Shown here one piece after another: positions 51,167-59,675 of a stretch of 64,000 nt of DNA (within the stretch, counting starts at the first letter, position 1; the number at the start of each line of letters is the position of its first letter). The DNA is from Mesobacillus persicus (GTDB lineage Bacteria > Bacillota > Bacilli > Bacillales > Cytobacillaceae). The stretch covers positions 62,001 through 126,000 of the forward strand of contig NZ_FOBW01000009.1 of NCBI RefSeq assembly GCF_900109925.1, in the 5' to 3' direction. The notes beneath the pieces were generated by a model. The model ran no database searches and was not told the origin of the DNA. It was given only the letters and a program-made list of their open reading frames with translations. A program made the translations under genes and the position numbers.

Positions 51167-54100
51167 AGTGAGTATTCCACCAAAACCAGAAGGGGCAACA
51201 TGGACAGACGATCAATGGAAAGCGATTATGGCATCAGGTCAAGACATCCTCGTTGCAGCGGCTGCAGGTTCCGGAAAGACGGCAGTACTAGTTGAGCGTA
51301 TTATAAAAAAGATTACATCGAGCTCTAACCCGATAGACGTTGATGAATTACTAGTTGTTACATTTACGAATGCTTCAGCTGCTGAAATGAGGCATCGAAT
51401 CGGAGAGGCACTAGAAAAAGCGATTGATGAAGATGCGAATTCTTCGCATTTACGAAAACAATTAAGTTTATTAAACAGGGCCTCAATCTCAACCCTCCAT
51501 TCGTTTTGTCTTGAAGTCATTCGAAAGTACTATTATTTGATTGATGTAGATCCTGGCTTTCGGATTGCTGATCAAACAGAGGGCCAGTTATTAAAAGACG
51601 AAGTCATTGATGAATTATTTGAAGAGGAATACGGTAAACCTAATAACCATCCGTTTTTTAAGTTAGTCGATACGTTTACGAATGATCGTAGTGATGAGGC
51701 ATTAAAGGATATCATTCTTGACCTATATGATTTTGCCAAGTCAAATCCTTCTCCCGAAGAGTATTTAGACTCGATTGTAGACATGTATGATATTCAGCAT
51801 GACATGGCGATTGAAGAATTACCATTTACTCGTTCCCTAATGTTTGACGTCGAGTTGCAACTGCAAGGGGCAAAAAGAATGCTTGAACAGGGGTTAGAGA
51901 TTACGAAGCAACCAGCTGGTCCTGCTCCTAGAGCGGAAAATTTCATTCAAGATATTCATTTGGTCGAAACGCTAATGGCTGCACAAAAAGATTCATGGAA
52001 TTCTCTTTATGAGGCCATCCAACTGGTTGATTTTAAACGGGCAAAGCCATGTAGCCCAAAACAATATGATAAAGATTTAATTGATAAAGCGAGTAAGCTT
52101 CGTGATAAGGCGAAGAAAGTGGTGCTTGATTTGCGAGCGGAGCTGTTTTCACGTAGACCTGAGAGTTTCCTAAATGACATGCTCGAGATGAAGACAGTCA
52201 TCCTTACATTAACGGAGCTTGTTAAAGAATTTAACGAACGGTTTGCAAAAGTAAAACAGGAAAAAGGGCTTGTAGACTTCTCGGACTTAGAGCATTATAC
52301 GCTCGATATTCTGTCTATGGGCAGTGAAGCGGACCAACGTCTAATCCCTTCTGACGCAGGGAACGCATATAGAAAAAGGTTTAAAGAAGTACTAGTCGAT
52401 GAATACCAGGATACAAATATGGTTCAAGAAGCGATTCTTCATCTTGTTACAGCCGATGGTGAGAACATGGGGAACTTGTTCATGGTAGGAGATGTGAAAC
52501 AATCAATTTATCGTTTTCGCCTAGCGGAACCAAATTTATTTTTAAGTAAATATAATCGGTTTACGACAGACGGTGATACGACGGGATTGAAGATTGACCT
52601 TGCGAGGAATTTCCGGAGCAGAGCAGAAGTACTCGACGGGACGAATTTTCTATTTAAACAAATTATGGGCGTCCAGGTTGGAGAAATCCATTACGATGAA
52701 AGTGCGGAGCTGAAAAAAGGTGCGGCTTATCCGGAGGAAATCCCGTATCCTGTGGAGCTTTTACTGGTCGATTCAGAAGAATCATCTTCAGAAGAGGCTA
52801 ACAATGAAGATTCAGCGTCTGAGGGATATGACCTTGTGGACCTTGAACAATCGCAGCTTGAAGCAAGATTGATTGCAAAGCAAATCAAAGAACTGATAGA
52901 GAATCGTAAAGGGGTCTATAACCCGAAGACGAAAACGGAAAGTCCAGCAAAGTACCGTGATATGGTCATTCTTCTCCGTTCAATGACTTGGGCTCCCCAG
53001 TTTATGGAAGAATTTAAGCAACAGGGAATTCCTATTTATGCCAATCTCTCAACAGGATATTTTGAAGCAACGGAAGTAGCCATCATGCTTTCTTTGTTAA
53101 AGGTAATCGATAATCCGTTCCAGGACATTCCACTTGCAGCTGTCCTGCGTTCGCCTATTGTCGGTTTGAATGAAGAAGAACTAGCTGTTATTCGTATTGC
53201 GGATAAAAAAGGAACTTTTTACGAGGCTTTAATGGCTTTCTGTAAACGGCAACCTAGTCCCGAGCACGAGGAGCTTTATGCTAAGGTCAGACCTTTCTTC
53301 GATCATATAACGGAATGGCGAACTAGGGCTAGAATGGGCTCCGTTTCCGAATTGATTTGGCAGTTGTTTCGAGATACGAGGTTTTTTGATTTTGTTGGGG
53401 GAATGGCAGGAGGAAAGCAACGTCAGGCCAACCTAAGAGCACTTTATGATCGGGCAAGACAATATGAAGCTACATCTTTCCGTGGCTTGTTCCGCTTCTT
53501 ACGTTTTATTGAGCGTATGCGAGATCGTGGTGATGATCTAGGTGCAGCAGGGGCCATCGGTGAGCAGGAAGATGTAGTCCGTGTCATGACTATTCACAGC
53601 AGTAAAGGATTGGAGTTTCCATTTGTATTTGTTGCTGGTCTTGCTCGACAGTTTAATACAATGGACTTAAAAAAGCAATATATGCTCGATAAAGAATACG
53701 GCTTTGCCTCCAAATATGTAAATACTGAAAAAAGGCTCACCTATCCATCCTTGCCTCAGCTTGCCTTCAAACGCAAAAAGAAGATGGAGATGCTTGCTGA
53801 AGAAATGCGTGTTTTATACGTTGCCTTAACAAGAGCAAAGGAAAAGTTGTATTTGGTAGCATCCGTTAAGGACTCCGAAAAAGCAATTGATAAATGGACA
53901 GAGGCAGCTAATCACCCAGATTGGCTCCTAGAAGAATATTTGCGGGCCTCTGCAAACAGTTATCTTGATTGGATTGGCCCCGCGCTAATACGACATAAGG
54001 ATTCAACCAGTATTATTGAGGAGTCTTTCAATCATTCAATGAATATGTTTGTTCCTGATGAATTAGCAGCGCATTCTTCTCGTTGGCATATTCATATCCA

Positions 54101-54938
54101 TAAAGCGAATGAGGTTGCGGCCTTACTTGAAGAAGAGAAACTTGAGCAGGAGACCCACTTAGGGAAAGTCCAAGCAGGCGATTGTGTCCAGATTAACTCT
54201 CAATATGCGGAAACTGTTCGTGGTCAGCTAATGTGGAGATACAACTTAATTGAAGCGACTACCCATCGTTCAAAGCAGTCGGTGTCCGAGTTGAAACGTA
54301 ATCATGAAGTTCGTAGTGATGAAAGCGGAACAGATCTCACACGAAGCTTTTCAAAGCCAATTTTGAATCGCCCAAGATTTATGCAGGAGAAAAAACTGAC
54401 CCCAGCGGAAAAAGGGACAGCCATGCACATGGTTATGCAACATATTGATCTGAATAACCAAGTAACAGAAGCCTCCATCAGGAAACTGTTAGACCATATG
54501 GTTGAATCTGAACTGTTATATCCAGAACAAAGGGATGCGATTGAGATTCAATGGATTCTTGCCTTCTTTGAAACGGATATTGGTAAACGCCTTGTCCATG
54601 CAGACAAGGTGTCGAGGGAAGTACCTTTTTATCTTTCTCTCCCAGCAAAACAAGTATATCCTAATTGGGAAGGACCAGAAGAGTCTATTTTTGTCCAAGG
54701 GGTCATTGACTGTGTATTTGAGGATGCACAGGGGACCATCCTACTGGATTTTAAAACGGATGCAATCCATTCGCGTTATAAAAATGGCTTTGACCAAGCT
54801 AAAGTTGACCTTGAAGAACGGTACAAACTCCAGATTAGCCTTTATGGGAAAGCTCTCGAGGAAATTTGGAAGAGGCCGATTGATGAGCGTTATCTATACT
54901 TTTTTGATGGTGGTCATCTTTTAAAACTAGAACGTTAA
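51159..54938 (+). CDS. addA: AddA, ATP-dependent helicase/nuclease subunit A
   Basis: The 1259-residue UvrD-like helicase has Walker A AAAGSGKTA (about 34-42), motif II VLVDEYQDTN, motif III-like MVGDVKQSIYRFR, motif VI VLYVALTRAKEKL, and a C-terminal RecB-type nuclease with GTAMHMVMQHID and ILLDFKTDAI. Start is TTG 51159 after GGAGGGG, within addB. In B. subtilis sbcD and sbcC follow; here the gerP operon on the other strand follows immediately. Confidence 0.96.
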   Translation: MAKVSIPPKPEGATWTDDQWKAIMASGQDILVAAAAGSGKTAVLVERIIKKITSSSNPIDVDELLVVTFTNASAAEMRHRIGEALEKAIDEDANSSHLRKQLSLLNRASISTLHSFCLEVIRKYYYLIDVDPGFRIADQTEGQLLKDEVIDELFEEEYGKPNNHPFFKLVDTFTNDRSDEALKDIILDLYDFAKSNPSPEEYLDSIVDMYDIQHDMAIEELPFTRSLMFDVELQLQGAKRMLEQGLEITKQPAGPAPRAENFIQDIHLVETLMAAQKDSWNSLYEAIQLVDFKRAKPCSPKQYDKDLIDKASKLRDKAKKVVLDLRAELFSRRPESFLNDMLEMKTVILTLTELVKEFNERFAKVKQEKGLVDFSDLEHYTLDILSMGSEADQRLIPSDAGNAYRKRFKEVLVDEYQDTNMVQEAILHLVTADGENMGNLFMVGDVKQSIYRFRLAEPNLFLSKYNRFTTDGDTTGLKIDLARNFRSRAEVLDGTNFLFKQIMGVQVGEIHYDESAELKKGAAYPEEIPYPVELLLVDSEESSSEEANNEDSASEGYDLVDLEQSQLEARLIAKQIKELIENRKGVYNPKTKTESPAKYRDMVILLRSMTWAPQFMEEFKQQGIPIYANLSTGYFEATEVAIMLSLLKVIDNPFQDIPLAAVLRSPIVGLNEEELAVIRIADKKGTFYEALMAFCKRQPSPEHEELYAKVRPFFDHITEWRTRARMGSVSELIWQLFRDTRFFDFVGGMAGGKQRQANLRALYDRARQYEATSFRGLFRFLRFIERMRDRGDDLGAAGAIGEQEDVVRVMTIHSSKGLEFPFVFVAGLARQFNTMDLKKQYMLDKEYGFASKYVNTEKRLTYPSLPQLAFKRKKKMEMLAEEMRVLYVALTRAKEKLYLVASVKDSEKAIDKWTEAANHPDWLLEEYLRASANSYLDWIGPALIRHKDSTSIIEESFNHSMNMFVPDELAAHSSRWHIHIHKANEVAALLEEEKLEQETHLGKVQAGDCVQINSQYAETVRGQLMWRYNLIEATTHRSKQSVSELKRNHEVRSDESGTDLTRSFSKPILNRPRFMQEKKLTPAEKGTAMHMVMQHIDLNNQVTEASIRKLLDHMVESELLYPEQRDAIEIQWILAFFETDIGKRLVHADKVSREVPFYLSLPAKQVYPNWEGPEESIFVQGVIDCVFEDAQGTILLDFKTDAIHSRYKNGFDQAKVDLEERYKLQISLYGKALEEIWKRPIDERYLYFFDGGHLLKLER

Positions 54939-54947
54939 ATAAATCAG

Positions 54948-54984
54948 AAAGCCGATACAGCGACCGGTGCTGTATCGGCTTTCT
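54948..54984. terminator. Terminator shared by addA and gerPF
   Basis: AAAGCCGATACAGC pairs with GCTGTATCGGCTTT around a six-base loop, with A/T flanks on both sides, so it can end transcripts from both strands. Confidence 0.85.
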
Positions 54985-55203
54985 TTAGTTATTCCCGATA
55001 TTTGGTTGGTCCACTAGGTTAGAATCCACTACATTGCTTGCGTTTAGGCCATTATTTGAAACGATAAATCCGCCGGTGTTGCCGGCACCCTGGCCTGAAG
55101 TCGATTTTGAATTACTTTTAGGTGATATGAAAAGGGAGTCACCGAACTGGACGGTCCCTCCTCCAACATTAACAATTTGTACAGGACCAATGATTGCTGG
55201 CAT
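54985..55203 (-). CDS. gerPF: GerPF, spore germination protein
   Basis: The 72-residue protein starts MPAIIGPVQIVNVGGGTVQFGD and has the Ser/Asn/Gly-rich core typical of GerPA/GerPF, which are paralogous. GerP proteins lie in the inner spore coat and help germinants reach their receptors. AAAGGATG precedes the ATG. It is last in the gerPABCDEF operon; the start-to-start similarity with gerPA suggests an ancient duplication. Confidence 0.94.
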   Translation of the reverse strand: MPAIIGPVQIVNVGGGTVQFGDSLFISPKSNSKSTSGQGAGNTGGFIVSNNGLNASNVVDSNLVDQPNIGNN

Positions 55204-55271
55204 TTAAAACATCCTTTTCTTCTTTAGGCTCTTTTTTCATACTGTACATTATGCATTAATAGTTCAGGTTG

Positions 55272-55643
55272 TTAACTCTTGGGTAGTAGCTGACGGATAT
55301 GCTTAATTCTTGTTTCTAATGAAACGTGCTTGGTGTTTCCCAAATGTACAACGGCAGAGGAAGACACCCCAATAATATCAATCTTTCCCACCTTTAAAAA
55401 CGGGTTAATGTTTTGCCGTGTTAAATGGATTTTTTCAGAAACAGGTGGAAGTGTGATAGGTTCAGAGAATATTGGGTAATCAGCGAAATTTCCTTCATTT
55501 CCAAAGAACAGTTCTACCTGCCTTTGTACGGCAATTGCTCGGGAAAACCCATGAATATATTCGGAGTCACCAATTTGTAAGACGGACGAAATTGCGAGAC
55601 TATCTATTTCAATATCCTTAACTGATGTTGTTCTTTGTAGCAT
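55272..55643 (-). CDS. gerPE: GerPE, spore germination protein
   Basis: The 123-residue protein opens MLQRTTSVKDIEIDSLAISSVLQIGDSEYIHGFSRAIAVQRQ and matches GerPE. It follows gerPD with only three bases between stop and start; the GGAG upstream is about 12 bases away, so coupling to gerPD is likely needed for its translation. It shares the SVLQIGD motif with other GerP proteins. Confidence 0.92.
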   Translation of the reverse strand: MLQRTTSVKDIEIDSLAISSVLQIGDSEYIHGFSRAIAVQRQVELFFGNEGNFADYPIFSEPITLPPVSEKIHLTRQNINPFLKVGKIDIIGVSSSAVVHLGNTKHVSLETRIKHIRQLLPKS

Positions 55644-55646
55644 CCG

Positions 55647-55829
55647 TTATCGAGTCTCCGGTCCAAGAGGTACAAAAGGGCCGATGATAAGAGACTCAGG
55701 TGGTGTGTCAAAGGTAGAGGCAAGTTGAATTGTATCAGCATCTCCGATTAAAAAAAGCGCAGAACTTGCGACGGCACTTATTTTGATGTCTCCTACACAG
55801 ATATCCCTGTTATAGACATTGAAATTCAT
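55647..55829 (-). CDS. gerPD: GerPD, spore germination protein
   Basis: The 60-residue protein starts MNFNVYNRDICVGDIKISAVASSALFLIGDAD, matching GerPD, and carries the shared SxLFLIGD-like motif. Its ATG overlaps the gerPC stop as ATGA. GGGAGG-AAAAAGA precedes it. Confidence 0.92.
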   Translation of the reverse strand: MNFNVYNRDICVGDIKISAVASSALFLIGDADTIQLASTFDTPPESLIIGPFVPLGPETR

Positions 55830-56434
55830 TCTTTTTCCTCCCTGATCTGCTTTTGCACCTGTTCTAAAAATAAGTAAACACCATGTTGAATTTCAGTTTT
55901 TGTTTTTTCAATGACTTGAGAGTGAACGACTTCATCGTTTTCCCTGTCTTTTTCTGGCAGGCTGTTTAGATGGTTCTGGATACGTGTAGGAAGCTGTTTT
56001 TGAATATCATCTTTTATAAACTGAAAATAAGAATCATCAAGCTGTAAATTCAACTTTTCTTTTGTAGATTGATAAATATTGGGTAGTTCGCTCTCTAAAT
56101 ACTCTCTTAGATCAGTTTCAATATCCATACTTCGCCTAAAAAGAGCCTTAGGTGAAAAAGGCGCTTGGATATTTTGATTGTCTACTGTGAAATCTGATAC
56201 CCCATCCAAGTCAGAAGGGTTTAAACCAATATTAAGTGTACCTTCAAGCGTTTCCACTTTTAATTGGTCGAATTTGTATTCAATGTTACCAACTTGTAGT
56301 GGGGGCCGTTCCTTTATGCGAGTCATTTCTTGTTGTAGTTCATAAACGTTCTTTTCTAGACTTTTTAACTTCTCTGCTTGATATTCAATAAAGGTGTGAA
56401 GTTCTTTCATATATTGATAGAGTTTTGTATCCAT
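55826..56434 (-). CDS. gerPC: GerPC, spore germination protein
   Basis: The 202-residue protein begins with a coiled coil (YQMKELHTFIEYQAEKL-like, about residues 1-40), then PPLQVGNIEYKFDQLKVETLEGTLNIG, typical of GerPC, and ends with a charged helical tail. AGAGGTGAG precedes ATG. It is the largest GerP protein and overlaps gerPD. Confidence 0.93.
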   Translation of the reverse strand: MDTKLYQYMKELHTFIEYQAEKLKSLEKNVYELQQEMTRIKERPPLQVGNIEYKFDQLKVETLEGTLNIGLNPSDLDGVSDFTVDNQNIQAPFSPKALFRRSMDIETDLREYLESELPNIYQSTKEKLNLQLDDSYFQFIKDDIQKQLPTRIQNHLNSLPEKDRENDEVVHSQVIEKTKTEIQHGVYLFLEQVQKQIREEKE

Positions 56435-56478
56435 AAGAACTCACCTCTTTGGAGAAATTTGAACATGCCTGTGCTCCT

Positions 56479-56709
56479 TCAACTAGCTGTAGGAGATTGA
56501 AGCGGAACAACCGGGGCAATAGGTGGGTCATCACCGCCGTTAGGTTCCCCCGGTTCTGGTGCTGGTGCTGTATAGCCCCCAGTGTTATATAGATAGGAAG
56601 CTGGCTTAATGATTCCAGAACTACCGATTTGGAGAACGGAGGAATTGCTTACTGCATCAACCCTAAGCAGATTTATGTTTATGGATTGCTGTATATAAAA
56701 ATTAGCCAC
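56479..56709 (-). CDS. gerPB: GerPB, spore germination protein
   Basis: The 76-residue protein contains NFYIQQSININLLRVDAVSNSSVLQIGSSG, matching GerPB, and a Pro/Gly-rich tail. The first in-frame GTG (56718) overlaps AGCAGGTGA, so GTG 56709 is the likely start. Six bases or so separate gerPA from its ribosome site. Confidence 0.92.
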   Translation of the reverse strand: MANFYIQQSININLLRVDAVSNSSVLQIGSSGIIKPASYLYNTGGYTAPAPEPGEPNGGDDPPIAPVVPLQSPTAS

Positions 56710-56724
56710 GCTTTTCACCTGCTA

Positions 56725-56946
56725 TCATGCATTAAAGTAATTTCCTTGATCAACGCTGTCTTGATCAAATGTATTTGTAGAACTTCGATTGTTATACAGG
56801 GTAATCGCATCCCCAGTATTAAATGAACCTGCTCCTGAAAAAGTCTTAGCTGTAGAAACAGGCATAATCTTATAGACATCACCGATATTAAAAACACCAC
56901 TACTTCCGATGGAGATTACTTGGACTGCTCCAACCATTGCTGGCAT
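56725..56946 (-). CDS. gerPA: GerPA, spore germination protein
   Basis: The 73-residue protein starts MPAMVGAVQVISIGSSGVFNIGDVYKI and is rich in Ser, Asn and Gly, matching GerPA. It is first in the operon and follows AAGGGTG and a SigK-type promoter. Similar ends in GerPF indicate paralogy. Confidence 0.94.
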   Translation of the reverse strand: MPAMVGAVQVISIGSSGVFNIGDVYKIMPVSTAKTFSGAGSFNTGDAITLYNNRSSTNTFDQDSVDQGNYFNA

Positions 56947-56977
56947 ATGTCAACACCCTTATAAGAATATTTCTTTA

Positions 56978-57004
56978 TATCGTATGTAGGGGATCCTCTG
57001 ATGT
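56978..57004 (-). promoter_or_regulatory. SigK-type promoter of the gerP operon
   Basis: On the minus strand CATACGATA (56986-56978) fits CATANNNTA, and AC (57004-57003) stands 16 bases upstream. gerP is known to be a late mother-cell operon, which agrees. Confidence 0.75.
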
Positions 57005-57134
57005 GATTAAAATGCCTAGTGAAAAAATCAATAAATACATGGAAAAATATTATCTTACGCATGGATTAATATGGTAAAATATTATTAGAATATTCAGTGA
57101 TATAAATATACCATTTTTAGAGGAGGTAAAAAAT

Positions 57135-58727
57135 ATGGATGTACCTTTAGTATTAACGCAGTTTTTAGATCGGGCCGTTTCGCTATACGGAGACAAAAAA
57201 GCGATTATATGTGATGAACGGGTGTTTACATATAAAGAATTAAACGACCGTGTCAATGGTCTCTCTGATGGTTTGAGAAAGTTAGGGGTTAAAAAAGGAG
57301 ACCGGGTAGCTTACCTAGCCCCTAACACCGTTGAAATGCTCGAAGGGTTCTATGGTGTTTTCCAATTGGGTGCGGTAATGGTTCCTTTAAATATTCGACT
57401 GAGGCCGGATGATTATCTTTTTATCCTTAATCATAGTGAATCTAAAGTCTTATTTGTGGATCAGGAATTATACCATCTAATTCAGCCAATAAAGGATAAA
57501 CTGGATACAATTGAAAAAATCATTATCCATTATCATGATGGCGTTAGTGGAGAAATCAACTATGATGAGTGGCTTAGAGAGCAATCATCAGAACCATTTG
57601 ACCGTGAGCCACTTGATGAACAGGACATTTCCAGTCTCCTCTACACCAGTGGGACAACTGGTAATCCAAAAGGAGTTATGCTCACCCATCGTAATAATTA
57701 TCTTCATGCACTAAGTTCAATGCATCACCTGCGAGTTAGTGATGAGGACGTTTTGGTACATGTTTTACCTATGTTTCACGTCAATGGTTGGGGTTCTCCG
57801 TTCTATTACACGGCGAACGGTGCCACACAAATTTGCTTGAGAAAGGCTGCACCAGAGTTTATTTTTGATGCAATAAATAAACATAAGGTAACCGTAATGC
57901 ATATGGCTCCTACTGTTCTAAACTCACTTCTTCAGTATTACGAGAAAAATGTTCCGGATTTACACGAGAATATTCGGGTCGTCATCGCAGGGTCTGCACC
58001 TCCTCCAGCCTTTGTGACGAGAGTAGAGAAAGAGTTAGGTTGGGAATTCATTCAAGTTTATGGAATGACGGAATCTTCGCCATTAAGTACGATTTCAGTG
58101 GTAAGATCGCATCTTAAAGGGCTGCCTCAAAATGAACAATATCGTATGAAGGCTAAAGCTGGTGTTCAGATGATTGGTTCTGAAGTAAAGGTTGTGAATG
58201 ATTTAGGGGTTGCCGTTGCATGTAATGGTAAAGAAATAGGCGAAGTGGTCGTCAGAGGCAATGGGGTCATGAAGGGTTACTGGAAAAATGATGAGGCTAC
58301 TATGGAGACAATTCGCAATGGATGGCTCCATACTGGAGACATGGCGAATGTCGATGAGTATGGGAATATTGAAATTGTTGATCGGAAAAAAGATGTAATT
58401 ATCTCTGGAGGGGAAAACATTTCTTCTATTGAAGTCGAAGGTGTTTTATATGAGCATCCATCCGTATTAGAGGCAGCGGTTATTGCTGTACCACATGAAA
58501 AGTGGGGGGAAACTCCTCATGCTTATGTTGTATTAAGAGAAGGCGAACAAGTCACGGAAGAAGAACTTATCCGATTCTCTAGAGAAAATTTGGCTCACTT
58601 TAAGGCAATTACCGGTGTAACCTTTGTTACAGAGCTACCTAAAACGGCATCTGGTAAAATTCAAAAGGTGCAGTTGCGGAATGAATATTGGGAAGCTGTG
58701 GGGAAATCAGGTAGATTTGTAAACTAA
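57135..58727 (+). CDS. Acyl-CoA ligase (medium/long-chain fatty acid-CoA ligase family)
   Basis: The 530-residue AMP-forming ligase has P-loop YTSGTTGNPKGVMLTH, YGMTESSPLS, GWLHTGDMANVDEYG and C-terminal LPKTASGKIQK with the catalytic lysine, so it should be active. LPMFHVNGWG and an AlkK-like arrangement suggest medium- or long-chain substrates. AGAGGAGGT precedes ATG 57135. It is divergent from the gerP operon and not an obvious part of the lcfB group. Substrate is inferred only. Confidence 0.88.
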   Translation: MDVPLVLTQFLDRAVSLYGDKKAIICDERVFTYKELNDRVNGLSDGLRKLGVKKGDRVAYLAPNTVEMLEGFYGVFQLGAVMVPLNIRLRPDDYLFILNHSESKVLFVDQELYHLIQPIKDKLDTIEKIIIHYHDGVSGEINYDEWLREQSSEPFDREPLDEQDISSLLYTSGTTGNPKGVMLTHRNNYLHALSSMHHLRVSDEDVLVHVLPMFHVNGWGSPFYYTANGATQICLRKAAPEFIFDAINKHKVTVMHMAPTVLNSLLQYYEKNVPDLHENIRVVIAGSAPPPAFVTRVEKELGWEFIQVYGMTESSPLSTISVVRSHLKGLPQNEQYRMKAKAGVQMIGSEVKVVNDLGVAVACNGKEIGEVVVRGNGVMKGYWKNDEATMETIRNGWLHTGDMANVDEYGNIEIVDRKKDVIISGGENISSIEVEGVLYEHPSVLEAAVIAVPHEKWGETPHAYVVLREGEQVTEEELIRFSRENLAHFKAITGVTFVTELPKTASGKIQKVQLRNEYWEAVGKSGRFVN

Positions 58728-58752
58728 ATAACCGTTTGTTGTACAAAACAAA

Positions 58753-58790
58753 AAAGCAGGGCAACTCTATGTGGGGCCCTGCTTTCTTCT
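58753..58790 (+). terminator. Terminator after the acyl-CoA ligase
   Basis: AAAGCAGGGC/GCCCTGCTTT stem with a 13-base loop, followed by CTTCTT. Confidence 0.8.
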
Positions 58791-58819
58791 TATTCGACTG
58801 CCTCCTTTAATACTTAACA

Positions 58820-59015
58820 ATAATAGAGGGAAAAATTCCGCCTAATTAGCAAAAAACATTAAAAATTGCAAAAATAAGGGGAGAGATTCCCTCTATTACC
58901 TCAAAAAACGTGAAACCCGGGAGACTTTTATCGGTATAAGGGGAAAACCTCCCCTTATTTCCCCGAAAACGAGCGCTAATTTGCATTTAACGGGAAAATC
59001 TCCTCTTATTTTACT
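58820..59015. repeat. Array of four AATAAGGGGA stem-loop units
   Basis: Four imperfect palindromes of about 24 bases lie at 58821-58850, 58872-58900, 58934-58960 and 58990-59012. The clearest is TATAAGGGGA..TCCCCTTATT. Units are about 50-60 bases apart, centre to centre, with A/T-rich linkers. No gene or ribosome site is seen. The 58728-59198 gap otherwise holds two terminators. Confidence 0.6.
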
Positions 59016-59037
59016 TTCGTTAGTTATTCAATTAAGG

Positions 59038-59068
59038 ACAAGCCTTCTTACTTTCAGAAGGCTTTCTT
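59038..59068 (+). terminator. Hairpin, possible terminator upstream of yisL
   Basis: AAGCCTTCT pairs with AGAAGGCTT, then a short T/C stretch. No gene precedes it directly, so it may end transcription through the repeat array. Confidence 0.5.
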
Positions 59069-59198
59069 ATCTTGTAAATTGTTTGGGATGATAGAAGAAT
59101 AGATAAGAGAACATTAAATAATTAGCCCTATATTCTTAGGTTTTTCCCACTATATGTGATATGATATTGTAGAATTTGCGTATAGGAGGCAACTAACA

Positions 59199-59555
59199 AT
59201 GGTACATGCACATATGACCGCATGGTTTTTGGCTATTATTTTATTTTTTGTTGCATTAGGATTGCATAAGAGCGGAAAACAAAAAGGATTTAAAGTGTTA
59301 AAGATGATTTTGAGAGTCTTGTACATTTTAATTCTTGCAACAGGCCTTGGATTAATTTTTAGCCTTGCTAATATTAGTTTTCTTTATATTGTGAAGGTTG
59401 TAGTGGGCCTTTGGGTAATTGCGTTGGTTGAGATTATCTTAGGACGTACAGCTAAAGGGGAAAACACGAAGGTATTGTGGATTCAATTTGTGATTGCATT
59501 GATTCTAGTTCTTTACCTAGGATTTGCATTACCGCTAGGAACGTATATATTCTAA
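59199..59555 (+). CDS. yisL: YisL, UPF0344 membrane protein
   Basis: The 118-residue protein has four hydrophobic helices and starts MVHAHMTAWFLAIILFFVALGLHKSGKQKG, matching YisL/UPF0344. An ATAGGAGGC ribosome site lies before ATG. Order yisL then asnO agrees with B. subtilis. Function unknown. Confidence 0.88.
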   Translation: MVHAHMTAWFLAIILFFVALGLHKSGKQKGFKVLKMILRVLYILILATGLGLIFSLANISFLYIVKVVVGLWVIALVEIILGRTAKGENTKVLWIQFVIALILVLYLGFALPLGTYIF

Positions 59556-59675
59556 TTTATTAGGACGCTGTGACTTTTCCCTCAGCGTTTCTTTTTTTTG
59601 TCAAAAATTTATTGATTGATTTATGGTAACTTTAATATGGGGATATTGGGGAAATACAAGTAAATGGAGAATAAC

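Noticed and set aside
58820-59015. CRISPR array
   Set aside because: Repeats are only loosely similar, spacers are A/T-rich and about 30-45 bases, and no cas genes lie nearby.
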